A program made the translations under genes and the position numbers. Below, piece by piece: positions 53,147 through 63,200 of a stretch of 64,000 bases of DNA (position 1 is the stretch's first letter; each line of letters starts with the position of its first letter). Below the pieces are notes generated by a model that saw nothing but the letters and a program-made list of their open reading frames with translations, ran no database searches and had not been told where the DNA came from. Source of the DNA: Lachnospiraceae bacterium (lineage in GTDB: Bacteria; Bacillota; Clostridia; Lachnospirales; Lachnospiraceae); contig CAADTT010000122.1 in NCBI GenBank assembly GCA_900752065.1, positions 30,292 to 94,291 of the forward strand, given 5' to 3'.

Positions 53147-54589
53147 CTATTTTTCATAATTCCCGCGGATGTCCTCCGTGGGCGGCTCCATCGGATATTT
53201 CCCGGTGAAGCATCCTTTACAGATCGGCAGCCCTCCCACCATCTCCTCCAGACGGGAGATTTTGAGGTATCCCAGGGAATCTGCCCCGATGATCTGCCTT
53301 ATCTCTTCTACCGTTCGATCATAAGCGATCAACTGCTCTCTTGCCGGCACGTCCGTACCGAAATAGCAGGGCCACAGAAACGGCGGTGAACTGACTCTCA
53401 TATGTACCTCTTTCGCACCCGCTTCCTTCAGCATACTGACGATCCGGTCGCTGGTCGTCCCGCGGACGATGGAATCATCGATCATGATGACTCGTTTTCC
53501 TTTCACAGCTTCCTTCAAAACATTCAGCTTTACCCGGACGCTGGACTCCCTGCTGCTCTGCTTCGGCTTGATAAAGGTCCTTCCCACATAACTGTTCTTC
53601 ACAAAGACCGTTCCATAAGGGATCCCTGACTGCAGGGAATACCCCAGCGCCGCCGCATTTCCGGACTCCGGCACTCCAACCACCAGATCAGCATCCACCG
53701 GGGAATCCATCGCCAGATATCTTCCCGCCATGATCCGCGACTGGTAAACATTCACGCCGTCAATATTGCTGTCGGGCCTTGCAAAATAAATATACTCAAA
53801 AATACACCGTGCTTCCTTATTTTTCGGAATGCACATGCGCGTATCCGAATGAATGCCGTGCTTCGTGATGGTAACGATCTCTCCCGGAAGTACATCACGG
53901 ACAAACTCTGCGCCTATGGTATCAAGGGCACAGGTCTCCGATGCCAGGATATAGGCGTGATCCCTTTTGCCGATGCACAGCGGTTTAAATCCATAAGGGT
54001 CTCTCACCCCGATCAGCTTTCTCGGTGACATGACCACCAGAGAATAAGCGCCTTTGATCTTCTTCATCGCCCGCGCCACCGCTTCCTCCACTGTGGGGGA
54101 GGCGACACGCTCTCTGGCAATATGGTATGCGATAATCTCCGAGTCTATGGTTGTCTGGAAAATCGCGCCGCCGTATGCCAGTTCTTCCCTAAGTTCCGGT
54201 GTATTGATCAGGTTTCCATTGTGTGCAAGCGCCAGAGTTCCTTTGATATAATTCAATACCAGAGGCTGTGCATTTTCCCTCGTGCTGGCTCCCGCTGTCG
54301 AGTAACGCACATGACCGACACCAATATCGCCCTTCATCTTTTCCAGACTCTCGCTGGTAAATACTTCATTGACAAGTCCCATCCCTTTATAGGACTTTAC
54401 CTGCCCTTTCGGTCCCTGCGTATCGCTCACTGCGATACCGCAGCTTTCCTGACCTCTGTGCTGCAAGGCGAACAATCCGTAATATATCGTCGATGCTACA
54501 TCATTTCCGTCAAAATCATAAATGCCGAAAACACCGCATTCTTCTTTCAGTTTATCTGTTTCTGCCTTCTGTTCATGTATGTTCTGCAT
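53147..54589 (-). CDS. purF: Amidophosphoribosyltransferase
   Basis: 480 residues. First committed step of purine synthesis, PRPP plus glutamine. The propeptide of 17 residues ends EE|C, so Cys18 (CGVFGIYD) becomes the N-terminal nucleophile, as in Bacillus. The PRPP loop is VIMIDDSIVRGTTSDRIV. Cys positions expected for the [4Fe-4S] cluster are seen (CIFEYIYF, FLWPCYFG, CKGCFTG). GGGAG precedes the ATG. Upstream lies the structured spacer at 54600-54983. Confidence 0.96.
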   Translation of the reverse strand: MQNIHEQKAETDKLKEECGVFGIYDFDGNDVASTIYYGLFALQHRGQESCGIAVSDTQGPKGQVKSYKGMGLVNEVFTSESLEKMKGDIGVGHVRYSTAGASTRENAQPLVLNYIKGTLALAHNGNLINTPELREELAYGGAIFQTTIDSEIIAYHIARERVASPTVEEAVARAMKKIKGAYSLVVMSPRKLIGVRDPYGFKPLCIGKRDHAYILASETCALDTIGAEFVRDVLPGEIVTITKHGIHSDTRMCIPKNKEARCIFEYIYFARPDSNIDGVNVYQSRIMAGRYLAMDSPVDADLVVGVPESGNAAALGYSLQSGIPYGTVFVKNSYVGRTFIKPKQSSRESSVRVKLNVLKEAVKGKRVIMIDDSIVRGTTSDRIVSMLKEAGAKEVHMRVSSPPFLWPCYFGTDVPAREQLIAYDRTVEEIRQIIGADSLGYLKISRLEEMVGGLPICKGCFTGKYPMEPPTEDIRGNYEK

Positions 54590-54770
54590 ATCTGATCTCC
54601 CGTCCGTTCCGTTTCTTTTTGTTTATGGCTAAAAGCACTTCTCACCGCTGCGGGAAAGATGCAGAAAGCGCGCCACCGGCGCCCTTTCTTGCATACTCAG
54701 GCATGCAAAACACATGGGCACTAAAAGACAGACTCTCCCCCGTGCGATTGTGCCCCATTGCACGAAGTAT

Positions 54771-54784
54771 GTTACAGTTCAGCC
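54771..54784. repeat. Dispersed 14-bp motif, copy 3
   Basis: GTTACAGTTCAGCC, identical to copy 1 at 36396. Confidence 0.6.
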
Positions 54785-54821
54785 ATGAGCCAAACTGCAT
54801 CTGATGTATTTTCTATAACAT

Positions 54822-54847
54822 AAAAAGGAATGTGCTGCGCACATTCC
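54822..54847 (-). terminator. Terminator downstream of purC
   Basis: GGAATGTG (54827-54834) with CACATTCC (54840-54847); minus-strand transcript ends GGAATGTG...CACATTCC then T5. It lies about 135 nt after the purC stop, so the structured segment between would be in the transcript's 3' end. Confidence 0.75.
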
Positions 54848-54983
54848 CGCGCCGGGCGCGGTCGCTTGCGACATATTACATCTTCGCGCGAGTGCGCATC
54901 CACGCGGAGCGTTTTGTGTCATGGGAGACGAAGTTTCCTGTGACACAAGATACAGGGCTGCCGCACCGACAGCCCTCATAAAT

Positions 54984-55688
54984 TTAAAGTCCCAGACGTT
55001 TGAAGACTTCGTTATATGCCTCTTCTACATTTCCAAGATCTCTGCGGAAGCGGTCTTTATCCAGCTTTTCATGGGTCGTAGCATCCCACAGCCTGCAGGT
55101 GTCCGGTGATGTCTCATCCGCCAGGATGATCTCTCCGTGATAGCGTCCGAACTCAATCTTAAAGTCGATCAGCTCAATATTTGCCTCCATGAAATATGCC
55201 TTCAGTACCTCGTTTACCTTGAATGCATATTTTGCAATTGTGTCAATCTCTTCTCTGGTCGCCAGATTCAGAGCGATTGCAAAATAATCATTAATCAGGG
55301 GATCGCCCAGATCATCGTTCTTATAGCTGAATTCAAGGGTCGGTGCAGCAAACTTCGTACCCTCCGGAACGCCCAGTCTCTTTGAAAAGCTTCCGGCTGC
55401 CACGTTTCTGATGATAACCTCCAGAGGAACGATCTCAACCTTCTTTACCGCCGTCTCTCTGTCGCTCAGCTCCTCGATAAAATGCGTAGGAACACCTTCC
55501 TCTTCCAGCTTCTGAAACACACGGTTCGTCATGCGGTTGTTTACAACGCCCTTTCCGACAATTGTACCTTTCTTCAGGCCATTGAAAGCAGTTGCATCAT
55601 CCTTGTAATCCACGATCAATACATCCGGATCCTCTGTCGTGTAAACCTTTTTTGCTTTTCCCTCATAGAGTAACTCTTTCTTTTCCAT
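54984..55688 (-). CDS. purC: Phosphoribosylaminoimidazole-succinocarboxamide synthase
   Basis: 234 residues. Makes SAICAR from CAIR, aspartate and ATP. Starts LLYEGKAKKVYTTEDPD; has VEIVPLEVIIRNVAAGSFSKRLG, EFGRYHGEIILADETSPDTCRLWD. Its own promoter precedes it and the structured spacer separates it from purF, so it may be regulated apart from the purF-purB-purA run. Confidence 0.96.
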   Translation of the reverse strand: MEKKELLYEGKAKKVYTTEDPDVLIVDYKDDATAFNGLKKGTIVGKGVVNNRMTNRVFQKLEEEGVPTHFIEELSDRETAVKKVEIVPLEVIIRNVAAGSFSKRLGVPEGTKFAAPTLEFSYKNDDLGDPLINDYFAIALNLATREEIDTIAKYAFKVNEVLKAYFMEANIELIDFKIEFGRYHGEIILADETSPDTCRLWDATTHEKLDKDRFRRDLGNVEEAYNEVFKRLGL

Positions 55689-55751
55689 CTGAAATCCACC
55701 TATCCTTCTTTGCGTATCTGTGATTATTTTTTTAAACCTAAAACCGTTTCA

Positions 55752-55780
55752 AGTATATACCATTGTATTCTATAAAGCAA
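55752..55780 (-). promoter_or_regulatory. Promoter of purC
   Basis: Minus-strand TTGCTT (55775-55780), 17-nt spacer, TATACT (55752-55757). Confidence 0.7.
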
Positions 55781-55806
55781 GTTCCAAGTTCCCCAAATCT
55801 TCGACT

Positions 55807-56559
55807 TTATTCAAATTTACCTAAAAACTCTTTTGTCCTCTGGTTGTCTGAGTTAAATAATTCATCCGGTGTGCCCTGCTCCACAATGACCCCATGCTCC
55901 ATAAAAATAATATGATCCGCCACGTTTCTGGCAAAATTCATCTCATGAGTAACGATCACCATGGTCATATGCTCCGCCGCCAGATCACGGATGACCTTCA
56001 GGATCTCCCCGGTAAGCTCAGGATCCAGCGCTGAAGTCGGCTCGTCAAAAAAGAGAATCTTTGGATTCATGGCCAGCGCCCGTGCGATGGACACGCGCTG
56101 CTGCTGTCCGCCGGAAAGCTGGTAGGGATAAGCGTCCGCCTTATCGCCAAGCCCCATCTTGTCAAGCAGCGCCCTCGCCTGCTTCTCCACTTCCTTTTTA
56201 TCCCGCTTCTGTACATGAAGCGGCGCATCCATGATATTTTTCAGTACGGAAAAATGGGGAAACAGGTTGAAATTCTGAAACACCAGCCCGTAACAGTCCT
56301 GCAGCCGCCGCAGCTCCGCGGGCTTCGCATAAACCGCCTTTCCCTCCACGCTTTTCACCGCCTGTTCGCCCAGGTAAAACATCTCTCCGTCATCCATGGT
56401 CTCCAGCATGGTAGCACAGCGCAGGAGCGTGGACTTTCCGGAACCGGATGGTCCGATGATGGCTAAAACTTCGCCTTCCTCTACAGTCAGGGAGAGATCC
56501 TTTAAAACTTCTAAATCGTCAAATCTTTTCTTTACATGATTCATTTCCAATAGTTTCAT
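55807..56559 (-). CDS. Polar amino-acid ABC transporter, ATP-binding protein
   Basis: 250 residues of the GlnQ/HisP class. Walker A GPSGSGKST, signature LSGGQQQRVSIA, Walker B ILFFDEPTSALDPE and switch His (VIVTHEMNFA) intact. AGGAGG before ATG, 11 nt after the permease stop. The binding protein and permease upstream complete an importer; cystine or polar amino acids are likely substrates but not certain. Confidence 0.95.
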   Translation of the reverse strand: MKLLEMNHVKKRFDDLEVLKDLSLTVEEGEVLAIIGPSGSGKSTLLRCATMLETMDDGEMFYLGEQAVKSVEGKAVYAKPAELRRLQDCYGLVFQNFNLFPHFSVLKNIMDAPLHVQKRDKKEVEKQARALLDKMGLGDKADAYPYQLSGGQQQRVSIARALAMNPKILFFDEPTSALDPELTGEILKVIRDLAAEHMTMVIVTHEMNFARNVADHIIFMEHGVIVEQGTPDELFNSDNQRTKEFLGKFE

Positions 56560-56570
56560 GACTTTTCCTC

Positions 56571-57221
56571 CTATCTGTAATAGTTCAGCTTATCCTCAAT
56601 TTTCTCCATCACCCATGCTACCAGGAAATTAAATACGTAATAAAAAATTCCTGCTGCCACATAGGGGATCATACTGGTGCTGGAAGACGCCAGTGCTTTG
56701 GCGATCGTAAACATTTCCGATACTGCGATCACCATCGCCAGAGAAGTATCCTTTACCAGAGTAATGATCTCATTCGTAACAGATGGAAGTATCCTCTTGA
56801 TCACCTGCGGAAGAATGATGCGAAGGAAGGTCTGCCCCTTCGTATATCCCAAAAGCTTCGCCGCTTCGTATTGCCCCGTAGGCATAGACTCAATACCGCC
56901 CCTGTAAATCTCTGCAAAATATGCCGCATAATTTAACGCAAATGCAATGATCACGGCAATAAACCGGTAAGAGGATGCGATCTGGAGGCCAAACAGATAG
57001 TATGGTCCGAAATAAACCACCATGATCTGAAGCATCAGGGGCGTCCCCCGCATGACCGATATGTAAATCTTTGTAATATTCCGAATGATTCCATTCTTTG
57101 ACATCCTCCCAAATGCGACGATCATGCCCAACGGCATGGAAAACAGCAGAGTCAGTCCAAAAACCGCAACCGTCGTCAGCATTCCCCCCGTCAATTTTGA
57201 AAGCATCATCCCATAATCCAT
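56571..57221 (-). CDS. Polar amino-acid ABC transporter, permease
   Basis: 216 residues, HisM/GlnP family with about five membrane segments. The EAA-like loop AAKLLGYTKGQTFLRIILPQVIKRILPS interacts with the ATPase. GGAGG-type ribosome site. It follows the binding-protein gene after a terminator-like hairpin, so the membrane parts are probably made in lower amount. Confidence 0.94.
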   Translation of the reverse strand: MDYGMMLSKLTGGMLTTVAVFGLTLLFSMPLGMIVAFGRMSKNGIIRNITKIYISVMRGTPLMLQIMVVYFGPYYLFGLQIASSYRFIAVIIAFALNYAAYFAEIYRGGIESMPTGQYEAAKLLGYTKGQTFLRIILPQVIKRILPSVTNEIITLVKDTSLAMVIAVSEMFTIAKALASSSTSMIPYVAAGIFYYVFNFLVAWVMEKIEDKLNYYR

Positions 57222-57249
57222 CTTCTCATCCTCCGCCTTACCAGAAAAA

Positions 57250-57278
57250 AGGACTGCTGCCCTTACCGCAGCAGTCCT
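57250..57278 (-). terminator. Intra-operon terminator between binding protein and permease
   Basis: AGGACTGCTGC (57250-57260) and GCAGCAGTCCT (57268-57278), with T6 following on the minus strand. Partial termination would favour more binding protein than permease. Confidence 0.8.
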
Positions 57279-57293
57279 GCCTGTACTGTTTTC

Positions 57294-58157
57294 TTATTTA
57301 CCGATCGTTGTGATATCCTTGCCAAACCACTTCTCTGAAATCTCTGCCAGCGTTCCGTCTGCCGCCATCTCCTCCAGAGCTCCCTGTACCTGGTCACGCA
57401 GTTCCTCGTTGCCCAGCTTAAATCCAATGCCATACTCCTCTGCCGCCAGAGTCTCATCAAGCACTATAAAATCTGCATTTCTCTGCTCGATCTGATAGCT
57501 GGCTACCACGTCATCCATAGCGATGGCATCTACCGCACCGGACTCCAGATCCATAAATGCAGTGTTGTAATCTGCTACGGTCACAAGCTGTCCGAAGGAA
57601 TTCATCAGATCCGGGTCATCATTTAATGCTGCCTCCGCACTGGAATCGGTCTGTACATCTACAACCTTTCCTGCCAGGTCAGCTTTTGTGCTGATACCGG
57701 AATCAGCCTTTACAACAAACACCTGATTGTTCTCCATGTATGGCTCGCTCCAGGTGTAGGCATCCTCACGTCCGTTCATGGTAAAGCCGTTCCAGATACA
57801 GTCGATGGTGCCGGATTCCAGCTCCATATCCTTTGAATCCCATGCGATCGGCTGATAAACCACTTCTTTTCCCAGACGGCTGGCCACTTCTGCCGCCAGC
57901 TCCAGGTCAAAACCTGTAAATTCTCCATCCTCTCCCACAAATCCCATAGGCGGGAAATCCTGGTCGAAACCTACGGTAAACGTATCGCCTGACGCCGTCT
58001 CATCCTCCAATGCAACAGACTCATCCTCCGCCGCATCTGTTCCTGCCTCAGTAATCGCTTCTGTTGCCTCTGTCTCTGCTTCTTTAGAGCCGCATCCGGC
58101 TGTCATAACTGCCACCATAGCTGCAGCCAGCATTACACTGATTACTTTCTTTTTCAT
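57294..58157 (-). CDS. Amino-acid-binding lipoprotein of the ABC transporter
   Basis: 287 residues from ATG at 58157 (GGAGG 8 nt upstream). Signal peptide with lipobox TAGC, so Cys22 is lipidated. A Glu/Ala/Asp-rich linker (~25-58) precedes a periplasmic-type SBP bac_3 fold: VGFDQDFPPMGFVGEDGEFTGFDLELA, WNGFTMNGREDAYTWSEPY, VVDVQTDSSAEAALND. First gene of the transporter operon. Confidence 0.94.
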   Translation of the reverse strand: MKKKVISVMLAAAMVAVMTAGCGSKEAETEATEAITEAGTDAAEDESVALEDETASGDTFTVGFDQDFPPMGFVGEDGEFTGFDLELAAEVASRLGKEVVYQPIAWDSKDMELESGTIDCIWNGFTMNGREDAYTWSEPYMENNQVFVVKADSGISTKADLAGKVVDVQTDSSAEAALNDDPDLMNSFGQLVTVADYNTAFMDLESGAVDAIAMDDVVASYQIEQRNADFIVLDETLAAEEYGIGFKLGNEELRDQVQGALEEMAADGTLAEISEKWFGKDITTIGK

Positions 58158-58228
58158 AATAGTATCCTCCATATTTATGTATATGCCTTTACTGATTTAT
58201 CACAGTAGAGTGCCCAATCAGCAAACTC

Positions 58229-58257
58229 ATACTAGCATAGAAAAAATCAACTGTCAA
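58229..58257 (-). promoter_or_regulatory. Promoter of the amino-acid ABC transporter
   Basis: Minus-strand TTGACA (58252-58257), 17-nt spacer, TAGTAT (58229-58234), leader ~65 nt. Confidence 0.8.
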
Positions 58258-58266
58258 CCGCGGTTT

Positions 58267-59058
58267 TCAGTTACATGCACTTTTATAATAGTTTTCTTTC
58301 ATCTGTGCAAGAAACTCCTCCGGTTTCTGCTCTTTCAGCTTTTCCGGAACCTCCGCTTTGATATATCCGGCGTTCTTCGCCTCGATCTTATTGATCTGCG
58401 CCCTGGGCACTGAAAGCTCCTTCAGCTTCTTTTTGTATTCTTCCTTTTCCATGAACAGCGGAAGTACGGACAGATACTTTTCCCATGTCTTCTGGGATCT
58501 CACAATCCCGTAGGACTGCCACAGACAGTCCGCCGCCTCTTCAAACAGAAACAGGTGTCCGTAGGCCGCCGCCATACTGTCAAGAACCGCGGCATAAAAC
58601 TGAACGCCCAGATTTCCCGGGTTCCGCTCCTTTAAGATCTGATAAAATTCCCGGATGGCATTTCCGTACATCCCGTATTTCATCAGATAGTCCGCTTTCA
58701 GCTTTCGTCTCAGATCCTCAGGCTGGATCTCGATACTCGCGATCTGTTCCTGCACTCTCCGGTATTCCTCCGGCGACAGGTAGGCGATCTCCTTAAAGAT
58801 CGGCAGGATAAATCCGGCGATACTGCCCTTTTTTGCTTCCTCCAGGCGTTCCATCAGCTTCCTGCACAGTTTTTTCAGCCCCAGCTCTGTTCCTACCCAT
58901 TCACACAGTGTCTCGTTCATAATAGAAGTATCCACCAGATAGATATTTTCCCTCAAATAGAAACACAGTTCCTCAATCGTGTAAATATTTGTACTGATGC
59001 TTTCTATATAATAAGGATGCATCGCCTTTCTCACCTGACACAAGTGGTATCCGCTCAT
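58267..59058 (-). CDS. Helical protein of unknown function, partner of the DUF5716/DUF5717 genes
   Basis: 263 residues, almost all helical, no signal peptide or membrane segment. Central part (MKYGMYGNAIREFYQILKERNP...VLDSMAAAYGHLFLFEEAADCLWQSYG) resembles tandem TPR-type repeats, useful for protein binding. A long Lys/Glu C-terminus follows. AGGAGG precedes ATG at 59058, 3 nt after the DUF5716 stop, so it is translated with the cluster. I do not recognise a family beyond this. Likely an adaptor for the actin-fold neighbour. Confidence 0.75.
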   Translation of the reverse strand: MSGYHLCQVRKAMHPYYIESISTNIYTIEELCFYLRENIYLVDTSIMNETLCEWVGTELGLKKLCRKLMERLEEAKKGSIAGFILPIFKEIAYLSPEEYRRVQEQIASIEIQPEDLRRKLKADYLMKYGMYGNAIREFYQILKERNPGNLGVQFYAAVLDSMAAAYGHLFLFEEAADCLWQSYGIVRSQKTWEKYLSVLPLFMEKEEYKKKLKELSVPRAQINKIEAKNAGYIKAEVPEKLKEQKPEEFLAQMKENYYKSACN

Positions 59059-59061
59059 CTT

Positions 59062-60237
59062 CTATGCCTCCTTCTCCAGCCCGATCACAGCTTCCCATTT
59101 TTTTCCGGAGCTTTTATACAGCTCGCCCAGCCCCAGATCCTCCAATCTCACCCGGCATCTGTCTTTCGCCGCAAAAGTCATCTCCATGCGGATCCTGGTG
59201 GCCCTGTTTGGTCTCTTCGGAAGATCTGTCAGCTTCACCGTATGGTCTGCGGTATCTCCGTGGATGCTGCGGGAGGTAAATACAAGCTCCTCCGTGTCAT
59301 CCAGGATAAATTCGCAGGTATAGTACGCCATATAATAATTGATTCCCGCATTGATCATATCCACACGGCTCTCCACGCCACGTCTGAACATTTTCATGCT
59401 GATATTGTGTTCGATCATATCCGGTCCCGCATAAAGAAAGCTTCCGATAGACACCATGCCGGACAGATGCATGGCCCCGTAGCAGGCCCCTTTGGAATAG
59501 AGATTTTGTCCCTGATATACCTTCCGCCTGCTGCACAGGTATTTGATAGACTCATGTTCCCAACTCTGGTCAAACTCCTCTCCCACCAGATAAACCGTAG
59601 AGTAGGCATCCGTCCCAATCTGCTTTTTCGCCTGCTCCAGAAAACGAACATCCTTCATTCGTTTCCAGTGCTCCGGCTTCCGGCTTCCCCTGGTCTTTTC
59701 ATCCAGACAGATGCGTCCCCTGTTTTTAATTGTCACCATCGCCGGCTTTGTGTTGGCGTTGATGCTCAGCTCATAACCTGTAATAAAATCCTGCTTATAT
59801 TCAAACAGCGCTACCTTATACCGCCACAGATCCTTCTTCTGGCTCAGCGCATAGTAATAAAAGCTTTCCAGATAATCCTGCAGATAGATCCTGTCCATTG
59901 GGACATCCAGCATTTCCAGCGCCTGGCGGATAGCCTTCACCCATACCGGCTTCATAATCTCCATGGTCACCATCACAGAGATACCGCCCATGGGTCCCAC
60001 GGCGGAAAGCTTCTCAAAGCACATCTTAAAAAAGTTTGAGAGCAGCGCCACACCCAGCTCCGCCTCCTGCTCGATCAGCGGAAACAAATCTCTGGGTGTG
60101 GGAATCTGGTATTTCTCCTCACCCGGCACAGAGCTGACTGTCATCGGCTCCGTATTATTCTGATGATAAAAAGTAAACACAGAGGATTCCCGCCCCAGGT
60201 CAAACCCGATGGCCACCTCGTTATAATCCATTGTCAT
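59062..60237 (-). CDS. DUF5716-like degenerate Hsp70/actin-fold protein
   Basis: 391 residues. The order of motifs follows the ASKHA fold: VAIGFDLGRESSVFTFY (phosphate 1), VMVTMEIMKPVWVKAIRQAL (Hsp70-type helix), VALFEYKQDFITGYELS where DLGGGT normally sits, and VYLVGEEFDQSWEHESIKYLC...GACYGAM (adenosine region). The phosphate-2 glycines are missing, so ATP hydrolysis is doubtful. A C-terminal beta domain (DHTVKLTDLPKRPNRATRIRMEMTFAA) may be a substrate-binding part. It sits between the giant DUF5717 gene and the small helical gene in an apparent operon. Confidence 0.82.
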   Translation of the reverse strand: MTMDYNEVAIGFDLGRESSVFTFYHQNNTEPMTVSSVPGEEKYQIPTPRDLFPLIEQEAELGVALLSNFFKMCFEKLSAVGPMGGISVMVTMEIMKPVWVKAIRQALEMLDVPMDRIYLQDYLESFYYYALSQKKDLWRYKVALFEYKQDFITGYELSINANTKPAMVTIKNRGRICLDEKTRGSRKPEHWKRMKDVRFLEQAKKQIGTDAYSTVYLVGEEFDQSWEHESIKYLCSRRKVYQGQNLYSKGACYGAMHLSGMVSIGSFLYAGPDMIEHNISMKMFRRGVESRVDMINAGINYYMAYYTCEFILDDTEELVFTSRSIHGDTADHTVKLTDLPKRPNRATRIRMEMTFAAKDRCRVRLEDLGLGELYKSSGKKWEAVIGLEKEA

Positions 60238-60252
60238 GTTCGCCTCCGACCT

Positions 60253-63200
60253 TTACTCATTTTCCGGGAAGATATGTTCTGCCAGACATTCCTGCTCCAG
60301 ATAGAGCTGCATCACGTTTTTCACCGTCTTCCCGTCCTTTTCTTCCAGAGCCTTCGCCAGCCTGTTGATCAGATCATAGCAGGTATCGCCCCCTGTACTG
60401 TTTTTCTCATCCCAGGAAAGCGTCTGCCACTCTGTCTCTTTTTTCACGCCATTCCACTCCTCCTGTATGATAAAGCGGACCGTTTCTCCGTAAAACAATG
60501 TAAATTCTTTTACAAAGATCCCCTCGTAGCTGTTCTTCATGATTTCTGAAAACTCTTTTTTCTTTTCATCCTTCTCCCCGCCCATATGCCAGGTGATCGT
60601 AACCATAGCCTTTGGATTTGCCCGGTATTCTACATAACTTTTATCCAAAAGCTGGAAAGGACGCAGCAGCTCCGGTCCGAATTTCTTATAAAAGGCAAAC
60701 TGTTTTCCCTGATAGTGAAACTCTTCAAGAAGCTTCTGGGTATGTTTCTGCTGCTCCTCTGTCAGCTCTTTCTGCCCTGCGTATCTGCGCAGAAGCGCCA
60801 GAAGGCAGATTTCATGGGATATCCTTCCTTTTTCAAAACCATTCTCTATATAAGTAAACACAGGATCCTTCACCGGAACCTCCCGCACGAAATAATCATA
60901 CGCCCGGTAAATCACATAAGCGGTCAAAAGCCTGCTCTTTCCTGAATTTTTTCTGTAGGACTCGAAAATTTCCTCCGTATTTCCGGCTCCGCAGCGCATA
61001 AATACCAGCACTAGAAGAATTTTCTCCTCCAGCTCGTAAGTATCCAGTTCAAACTGCTTTCCTGCCCTCCACAGACTCTTCATATTTTCCACCGGCCCGT
61101 CATAGTGCTTGACCAGATAGGACAGTACCGTCTCATCATACTTCTCATGGCTGAAACAATGCCAGCACACAGCCAGCAGCATCTCATCTGATTCAAACTC
61201 ACGGCTCAGCACAGTCCTGCTGCACATCCGCACCAGAGAGCCTGCATCCGCCTTTTCCGGTCCGTAAGTTCTTACCAGGTCAAAGGCTTCACGGCTCATC
61301 CCCTCAGAAACGAGAAGTCCTAAAAGCTTCCCCTTATCGGTCTGTACAAACTCTTTTCTGTCGATCTCATGCAGGAAATCATACAGAGAAGGTGACCTGG
61401 GATTTTCGGAATAATAATCCAGAAGCTCCTGCCGCACGGCTGCCCGGTAATCCTCCCGCAGTCCGTCGATTTCCAGAAGCCGACAGAAATCCCCTACATT
61501 TTCTTCTGTCACCGGATGTTCCCCGTCCGCCATCTGACAGGTATGCAGAAGGATCTCCGGACATTCAGGAGCCAGATTTCTGCACTGTGCAAAAAGCTCC
61601 TCATCCTCCAGAAGCCTCTCCACCTTATAAGGAATCGAAGCGCTGTACCGGTTTCCTCTGTCGTCCTCTATGAAAATCTGATAGTCATCCGTATATAACT
61701 GCACTGTCGCCTTTTTCCCGGTCAGGGGAATTCTCTGCTCCTCCTCAAGCTGCCGGTGCATCGCGATCACATATCTGGCATTCGGGCTTTCGCAGCGTAC
61801 CTGACAGGTGAAGATCACTCCTGCCAGATACTCCGCCAGACGCTTCGTCAGCACAGACGGTGTCAGAAAAGTTCGGTAGATCAATGCCAGTTCACGATTC
61901 ATATGACCTGCCGCGAGCTGATCCACCATAAATCTTTCAATGATCGGGCGATAGCTCTGGAAGGTGCGGGCATCCTCGTTCCGATACTCAATCACATTTG
62001 CGTACACGAGCGCCTTCTTCCGATAACTCAGCGTATTATTGTAGGCAAAATACATCTTTATCATCTGTGGCAGCGGCTTTTTCAGCCCAGCCTTTCTGGA
62101 ATTTATATAGTGTTCATAAAGCCCTGTAATACGAAGATTCTCCTCCACAGCCCTTTCATACCACACAAAATCCTCTGCGCACACCTGATCTCCTTTAATC
62201 AGCAGACTGCAGATTGCTCCAATCAGTTCCCCGGAGGGCATTTTCTCATAGCACTTTTTCAAAATACGGTAAAGCTTCGGCGAATATCCTTTATATCTGC
62301 CAGCCAGATCTCCAATCTGAAGAACCAGCTCCTCATTCAGCAGATCTTCCCTGCAGAGGAACCACAAAAGGCTCAGTTCAAAATCTCCAAGCTTCTTCAG
62401 CAGCAGAGGATTTTTCAAAAGTATCTGATACGCTTCCAGATACATGATACGGCTCCTGCACCCACAGATGTATTGCTCCCGTATCGCCTCCAGCTTTTCT
62501 GACGGATGAGAAATAAGATATTCCTGCAGATACATTAGAAACCACTGCAGCATCCAGTTTTCCCGGTCCTGTCCAAACAGTTCCAGAAGGCGTTCTTCTA
62601 CATAATCAATATACGCTCTCTCTTTATTATAAAAGGTCGTCAGGTAGAGATAATATCCCCGTACCTCCGGCCGGGTGATATTTCCCCTCGCTCCCTCAAA
62701 CTCTGTAAGGATCATACAGGCGTCGTCCATCTCCTCTGCCGCAAAGCACAGATGTGCACGGTAAAGAGTAAGCATCGGATCTTGGCCCCCTGCATTTTTG
62801 TATGCCTCCAGCTCTTCCCACGAAGCATTCACCCACTCCTTCAGACTGATCCTGTGCAGCCTGAAGTCTATATATTTCTCCATGAGGTTCCGGATCCTGC
62901 ATTTCTGTTCCCGTCTCCATCCGGACCTTCCATCTGCCCGGGATTTTGTCACAGACACCTCGTAGGTCAGTGTCTGTGTGGGACTTTTTATAAAAATCCG
63001 TCCCCAGTTTTTTCCGGCATGAAGCTTTTCCGGCAGCAGCAGATAATTCAGGCGGTAAGTACTGCCGATAAACTCATCTGTCGTGACGGATGGATACTCT
63101 GTCTGCAAAAAATCAGCATCCGTGCTGATCTCATATTTCTGAAACCCCCAGTTATTTTTGGTAAGTACCACGGACTCCTGCTGCGGCTGGCTGATTTCTT

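Larger units (their letters stand above)
54600..54983 (-). other. Multi-hairpin intergenic region between purC and purF
   Basis: No supported gene in ~394 nt. On the minus strand, in order after purC: AGGGCTG/CAGCCCT (54954-54976), TTGTGTCA/TGACACAA (54914-54948), GTCGC/GCGAC (54861-54872), CGCG-rich hairpin near 54848-54860, terminator (54827-54847), the 14-bp motif, GTGC/GCAC hairpins, TTGCAT/ATGCAA near 54690 and GCGCC/GGCGC (54670-54682). Its base composition differs from the flanking genes. Confidence 0.55.

Noticed and set aside
54779..54979. 66-codon ORF on the minus strand in the purC-purF spacer
   Set aside because: It overlaps several perfect hairpins including the purC terminator, lacks a ribosome site and has an erratic Cys/Ser/Arg-rich composition. 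Treated as non-coding.
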